Positions 14,064 to 16,454 of a stretch of DNA of 16,454 nt are shown piece by piece. Where the stretch lies: NCBI GenBank assembly GCA_934463345.1, contig CAKSJL010000038.1, positions 1-16,454 on the forward strand, in the 5' to 3' direction. Origin of the DNA: an uncultured Oscillospiraceae bacterium (GTDB lineage Bacteria > Bacillota > Clostridia > Oscillospirales > Ruminococcaceae). The notes beneath the pieces are model-generated. The model ran no database searches. It saw only the letters and a program-made list of their open reading frames with translations, and was not told where the DNA came from. The first letter of the stretch is position 1, and each line of letters opens with the position of its first letter. Both the position numbers and the translations under genes were made by a program.

Positions 14064-14095
14064 GGGCAATGCGATATCAGACCATCTCACTGCCC
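14064..14095 (-). promoter_or_regulatory. Hairpin in the metG leader
   Basis: In the transcript GGGCAGUG pairs with CAUUGCCC (8 base pairs, one G-U) around a 16-base loop, ending seven bases before the AGGAGG. It has no T run, so it is not a terminator. It is too short for a T-box or S-box riboswitch. It could influence translation or mRNA stability. Confidence 0.4.
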
Positions 14096-14112
14096 GTATA
14101 TACATATATTTA

Positions 14113-14141
14113 ATTATAGCGCAATTTCTGCATTTTGTCCA
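14113..14141 (-). promoter_or_regulatory. Promoter of metG
   Basis: On the minus strand: TGGACA (14141-14136), 17 bases, TATAAT (14118-14113), five of six and six of six consensus bases. The transcript would start near 14106 with a leader of about 62 bases. Confidence 0.8.
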
Positions 14142-14161
14142 GTATTTCAGAGGAATTACAC

Positions 14162-14190
14162 AAAAAAATCGGGCGAATGCTACTCGCCCG
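14162..14190 (-). terminator. Rho-independent terminator of the XRE-linked lipoprotein gene
   Basis: CGGGCGA (14170-14176) pairs perfectly with TCGCCCG (14184-14190) around a 7-base loop. On the minus strand it is followed by ATTTTTTT. It begins 24 bases after the lipoprotein stop and insulates metG from that gene. Confidence 0.9.
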
Positions 14191-14213
14191 AATATCTGGA
14201 TATAATTTTCGTT

Positions 14214-15326
14214 TTATAATTTTTCTAATTCCTTTTGATATTCTCTTGCAACATCAAGCGCATCATCGCATTGTACATATGCCGGAATATAGACTTCTTT
14301 ATTATCAAAATCTATATAGAGCATCAAATAAGCCCTATTGCCATATTCAGCACATACATCACAATTAAGCGGAGAATATATCACTAATAAATTATCGTCA
14401 AGCATTTTCCATTCGCCATAAGAGCTTGTTTCGTCTCCTTGCGAAGTTGCAATACTTTCCCAGGTATTATCATCATTAAACACAATATTGCCCTGAACTA
14501 TTCTGCCGTTTTTTGATTCCAAATCAGAATTGTCAAAAGAAATTGTAAATCCATTGTCATTTAATTCTGAAATCGAATATCCTTCTTGTATTGCAACCAA
14601 ATATCTCCCTTTAATCATCATTTTTGTATTATACCTAAGTTTACAATATTTGTTATTATTTTCCTCACCTAAAATTGAAGGCACTCTAGGTAAAGAATGA
14701 CTATTATGTTCTTTATCATTGCCAACATATCCAATAAAAAGGCTATTATTTAAAACAAATTGATTTAAATTAGCTGTTTCCATTTTTTCTTTATAATATT
14801 TCGCTGTATTGTCATACCATTCATCAGAATTATTTCCAGAATAGTTTATAGAAAATTTGTCAAATTTATTTTTAGGATTATTAAGATTGTCTATAAAAGA
14901 GAAATTATACTGAGGAATAATAAAATTATTTTCTACACAATACTTTCCGGTATATACTTCAATTTGATTGTAAGTTCCATATTGAGTAAATTCATTGCTG
15001 TTAAAGTAAATAGCATTAAGTCTTATCAATTTTTCGCAAGCCGAATAATTACTATTTAAAACATCCACATAAGCCTTTTCACTGGAATCGTATCTTCTAA
15101 TGACCAAATCATAGTATAAACTCCAGATATTCATGTATACCTTTTCTCCAAAATTATCTTCACTCTCTGTGTTATCCGATAAGATTTCATCAACAAAACT
15201 TTTTGATGTTGAAGCCTCTGATAAACTTTTCTCGGTTTTTGATTCTGAATTATCGGAAATGTTACATCCAACCATTCCAACCATAATCACAAGAACTGTA
15301 AACAACACTTTAAGCCTTTTAAACAT
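14214..15326 (-). CDS. Lipoprotein of unknown function, divergent from an XRE regulator
   Basis: I do not recognise this 370-residue protein. Starting at ATG 15326 (seven bases after GGAGGT) gives a clear lipoprotein signal: FKRLK, a hydrophobic run and lipobox GMVGC with Cys21. It is therefore probably anchored on the outer face of the membrane. A Ser/Glu-rich linker follows (about 22-55). The mature part is rich in Asn, Tyr and acidic residues. The last 110 residues (WKMLDDNLLVIYSP, LNCDVC and neighbours) look like beta strands, loosely resembling lipocalin-like lipoproteins. The gene is AT-rich compared with metG and the oxidoreductase genes, suggesting a different history. It has a perfect consensus promoter overlapped by operator-like dyads and ends at a strong terminator, so it is probably strongly expressed unless repressed by the neighbouring XRE protein. 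Confidence 0.75.
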   Translation of the reverse strand: MFKRLKVLFTVLVIMVGMVGCNISDNSESKTEKSLSEASTSKSFVDEILSDNTESEDNFGEKVYMNIWSLYYDLVIRRYDSSEKAYVDVLNSNYSACEKLIRLNAIYFNSNEFTQYGTYNQIEVYTGKYCVENNFIIPQYNFSFIDNLNNPKNKFDKFSINYSGNNSDEWYDNTAKYYKEKMETANLNQFVLNNSLFIGYVGNDKEHNSHSLPRVPSILGEENNNKYCKLRYNTKMMIKGRYLVAIQEGYSISELNDNGFTISFDNSDLESKNGRIVQGNIVFNDDNTWESIATSQGDETSSYGEWKMLDDNLLVIYSPLNCDVCAEYGNRAYLMLYIDFDNKEVYIPAYVQCDDALDVAREYQKELEKL

Positions 15327-15357
15327 GATTATTACCTCCAATTTGTCACATAATAAA

Positions 15358-15373
15358 ATCTCCGTACGGTGTT
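15358..15373. promoter_or_regulatory. Operator-like dyad 1 (ATCTCC-N4-GGTGTT)
   Basis: The right half is identical to that of dyad 3 and the left half matches at four of six positions, with the same 4-base centre. It lies at about +5 to +20 of the lipoprotein transcript. The wider ACGGTGTTTTT (15366-15376) recurs exactly at 15420-15430. Confidence 0.5.
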
Positions 15374-15384
15374 TTTGTGTTTAT

Positions 15385-15413
15385 ATTATAACATCAAGCG
15401 GCGTTATTGTCAA
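15385..15413 (-). promoter_or_regulatory. Perfect consensus promoter of the lipoprotein gene
   Basis: On the minus strand: TTGACA (15413-15408), 17 bases, TATAAT (15390-15385). Transcription would start near 15378, giving a leader of about 50 bases. One operator-like dyad fills its spacer, another touches its -35 box and a third lies just downstream of the start. Confidence 0.85.
15390..15405. promoter_or_regulatory. Operator-like dyad 2 (AACATC-N4-GGCGTT)
   Basis: Each half matches dyad 3 at five of six positions with the same 4-base centre. It lies between the -35 and -10 boxes of the lipoprotein promoter, so a bound protein would block it. Confidence 0.5.
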
Positions 15414-15427
15414 CACCAAACGGTGTT
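15412..15427. promoter_or_regulatory. Operator-like dyad 3 (AACACC-N4-GGTGTT)
   Basis: A perfect 6-base dyad with a 4-base centre. It overlaps the last two bases of the lipoprotein -35 box and occupies the -35 zone of the XRE promoter, ending four bases before the extended -10. It is placed to control both genes. Confidence 0.6.
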
Positions 15428-15430
15428 TTT

Positions 15431-15439
15431 TGATATAAT
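15431..15439 (+). promoter_or_regulatory. Extended -10 promoter of the XRE regulator gene
   Basis: TGATATAAT is a full extended -10. TTGTCA (15407-15412) lies 21 bases upstream, too far for a normal -35, so the promoter probably relies on the extended -10. The transcript would start near 15446, with AGGAGGT (15457-15463) six bases before the ATG. Confidence 0.65.
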
Positions 15440-15469
15440 TTTTATTATTGAGCATCAGGAGGTAGAATT

Positions 15470-15802
15470 ATGGCTGATTATCAGAGAATAAGGGATTTAA
15501 GAGAGGATGCCGACAAAACACAGAAACAGGTGGCGGACGATATGTTTATGCACGTTTCTCAATACCGCAGATACGAAAGCGGCGAAAGAGAAATCCCCCT
15601 CTCCTTCGCCATTGCTCTTTCAAAATATTACAACGTTTCTATCGACTATATCGCTGGTCTTACAAATGAAAAAAGCTCGGTAAACACAAACGATATAACA
15701 TTATCAGACATAAAATTCCTCAACCGTTTCAGAATGCTGACAGATATCCAGAAAGGCAGGATCCTTGAAAGAATTGACATACTTATTGAAAAGAATATAT
15801 AA
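15470..15802 (+). CDS. XRE-family HTH transcriptional regulator
   Basis: This 110-residue DNA-binding protein has an N-terminal Cro/CI-type helix-turn-helix (about 6-64). IRDLREDADKTQKQVADDM forms the first helices, and HVSQYRRYESGEREIPL covers the recognition helix and the following turn. ALSKYYNVSIDYIAGLT is the usual family ending. The short C-terminal part (65-110) is helical and may mediate dimerisation; there is no protease or metabolite-binding domain. Its gene is divergent from the lipoprotein gene and the 143-base gap carries three related dyads, so it probably represses that lipoprotein and itself. Proteins of this type act as small stand-alone repressors in mobile and chromosomal settings alike. 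Confidence 0.92.
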   Translation: MADYQRIRDLREDADKTQKQVADDMFMHVSQYRRYESGEREIPLSFAIALSKYYNVSIDYIAGLTNEKSSVNTNDITLSDIKFLNRFRMLTDIQKGRILERIDILIEKNI

Positions 15803-15808
15803 AATGCG

Positions 15809-15839
15809 AAAAGAGCCGGTTTAACGCCGACTCTTTTTA
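15809..15839. terminator. Terminator between the XRE gene and htrA
   Basis: AAAAGAG (15809-15815) pairs with CTCTTTT (15831-15837), and CGG with CCG inside, with one C-A mismatch. TTTTT follows on the plus strand and TTTTCGC on the minus strand. It lies six bases after the XRE stop and 31 bases after the htrA stop, so it can serve both. Confidence 0.75.
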
Positions 15840-15870
15840 CTATATTATTAAGAAGGGACTAATTATGAAA

Positions 15871-16454
15871 TCAATTTTCAACTGCCTGATTGTCGCCAAA
15901 TATCTTGTCACCCTGCGTTACCTCCTGGAGAGTAACCTTGATATTCATGTCAACACCATTTCTTGAGATATTCAGAGTTATGGTATCGCCGGCATTATGC
16001 TCATCCTTTTTCTTGTTAAGCTCACTGCCCGTTGAAATAGCGTCACCGTTAACACCGATTATGATGTCACCTGCCTGAATGCCTGCCTGATCAGCCGCAC
16101 CGTTTGGTGTTACGGATCTGACATATGCGCCCATAGGCATGTTGTAGAGTGAAGCTGTGTATTCATCAACATCGCTGACACTTATACCAATCTGTGGTCT
16201 GCCTGTAACATAACCATAATTGATAAGATCGTCAATGATCGACTGAGCCTGTGTCATAGGAATTGCGAAACCAAGACCTTCAACAGATGCACTTCCTGTT
16301 GTTGAATATGTTGAGGACATTTTAGCTGAGTTGATGCCGATTACCTGACCATAGCTGTTTACAAGCGGGCCGCCGGAGTTACCGGAGTTGATGGCTGCGT
16401 CTGTCTGGATAAGGCTCATAGTCTTGTCGTTTATTGTAATTTCACGATTGAGAG
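15871..16454 (-). CDS. HtrA/DegP-type serine protease with PDZ domain, C-terminal part
   Basis: The frame runs off the right edge, so only the last 194 residues are present; the methionine codon at 16419 is internal. The visible protease end has TDAAINSGNSGGPLVN, with the catalytic serine in GNSGG. It is followed by the family's GFAIPM loop and IIDDLINYG helix. A PDZ domain then covers the rest, with PQIGISV, MGAYVRSV, GAADQAGIQAGDIIIGVNGDAI and LNISRNG. The catalytic His and Asp, and the expected membrane anchor, lie outside the window. HtrA proteases degrade or refold damaged proteins at the cell envelope. The protein ends shortly after the PDZ domain, as in single-PDZ Gram-positive HtrA proteins. 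Confidence 0.93.
   Translation of the reverse strand, partial: LNREITINDKTMSLIQTDAAINSGNSGGPLVNSYGQVIGINSAKMSSTYSTTGSASVEGLGFAIPMTQAQSIIDDLINYGYVTGRPQIGISVSDVDEYTASLYNMPMGAYVRSVTPNGAADQAGIQAGDIIIGVNGDAISTGSELNKKKDEHNAGDTITLNISRNGVDMNIKVTLQEVTQGDKIFGDNQAVEN

Noticed and set aside
14045..14213. T-box or SAM riboswitch upstream of metG
   Set aside because: The leader after the promoter is only about 62 bases, with no T-box sequence and no terminator facing metG.
1..16454. CRISPR array, tRNA, rRNA, transposase or prophage genes
   Set aside because: No evenly spaced direct repeats, cloverleaf, rRNA-like sequence or recombinase/phage motifs were found; the XRE gene alone does not make a prophage.

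Overview
The window looks like a stretch of chromosome from an anaerobic, low-GC Gram-positive bacterium of the Clostridia, most like Ruminococcus or a related Oscillospiraceae. The evidence is indirect: a ferredoxin-dependent 2-oxoacid oxidoreductase operon, a QueH-type epoxyqueuosine reductase, HemZ followed by a DUF4317 protein, a mixed-type phosphofructokinase, AGGAGG ribosome binding sites, near-consensus sigma-A promoters, and the tail of an AAA-ATPase/DUF1703 protein. The genus is an inference from remembered family resemblance, not from a search.

Left part (1-4810). The C-terminal end of an AAA-ATPase/PD-(D/E)XK protein runs in from the left edge. It is followed by a lipoprotein with a predicted beta-propeller, back-to-back terminators, and pfkA on the minus strand. 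The 480 bases upstream of pfkA hold its consensus promoter inside a region bounded by 12-base perfect inverted repeats, which also contains a 129-base imperfect palindrome. Next come a membrane-anchored amidase_3 protein lacking the usual first zinc histidine and queH, overlapping as a two-gene operon.

Middle part (4811-12059). An intergenic palindromic repeat and an orphan promoter-terminator unit separate queH from a five-gene minus-strand operon (8405 to 5197): a MinD/CooC-like P-loop ATPase, then the delta, alpha (VorB), beta and gamma subunits of a 2-oxoacid:ferredoxin oxidoreductase. A second copy of the palindromic repeat lies upstream of that operon. A plus-strand operon follows: metallo-beta-lactamase-fold hydrolase, hemZ and a DUF4317 gene.

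Right part (12060-16454). metG is on the minus strand with a consensus-like promoter and a leader hairpin. Next to it is an AT-rich cassette of a minus-strand lipoprotein and a divergent XRE-family regulator. Their shared 143-base intergenic region holds a perfect TTGACA-17-TATAAT promoter and three similar 16-base operator-like dyads, laid out like a small genetic switch. An HtrA-type serine protease with a PDZ domain runs off the right edge.

Most genes are ordinary chromosomal housekeeping. The best candidates for something undescribed are the XRE/lipoprotein switch, the two families of palindromic intergenic elements, and the orphan promoter-terminator unit at 5078-5183.
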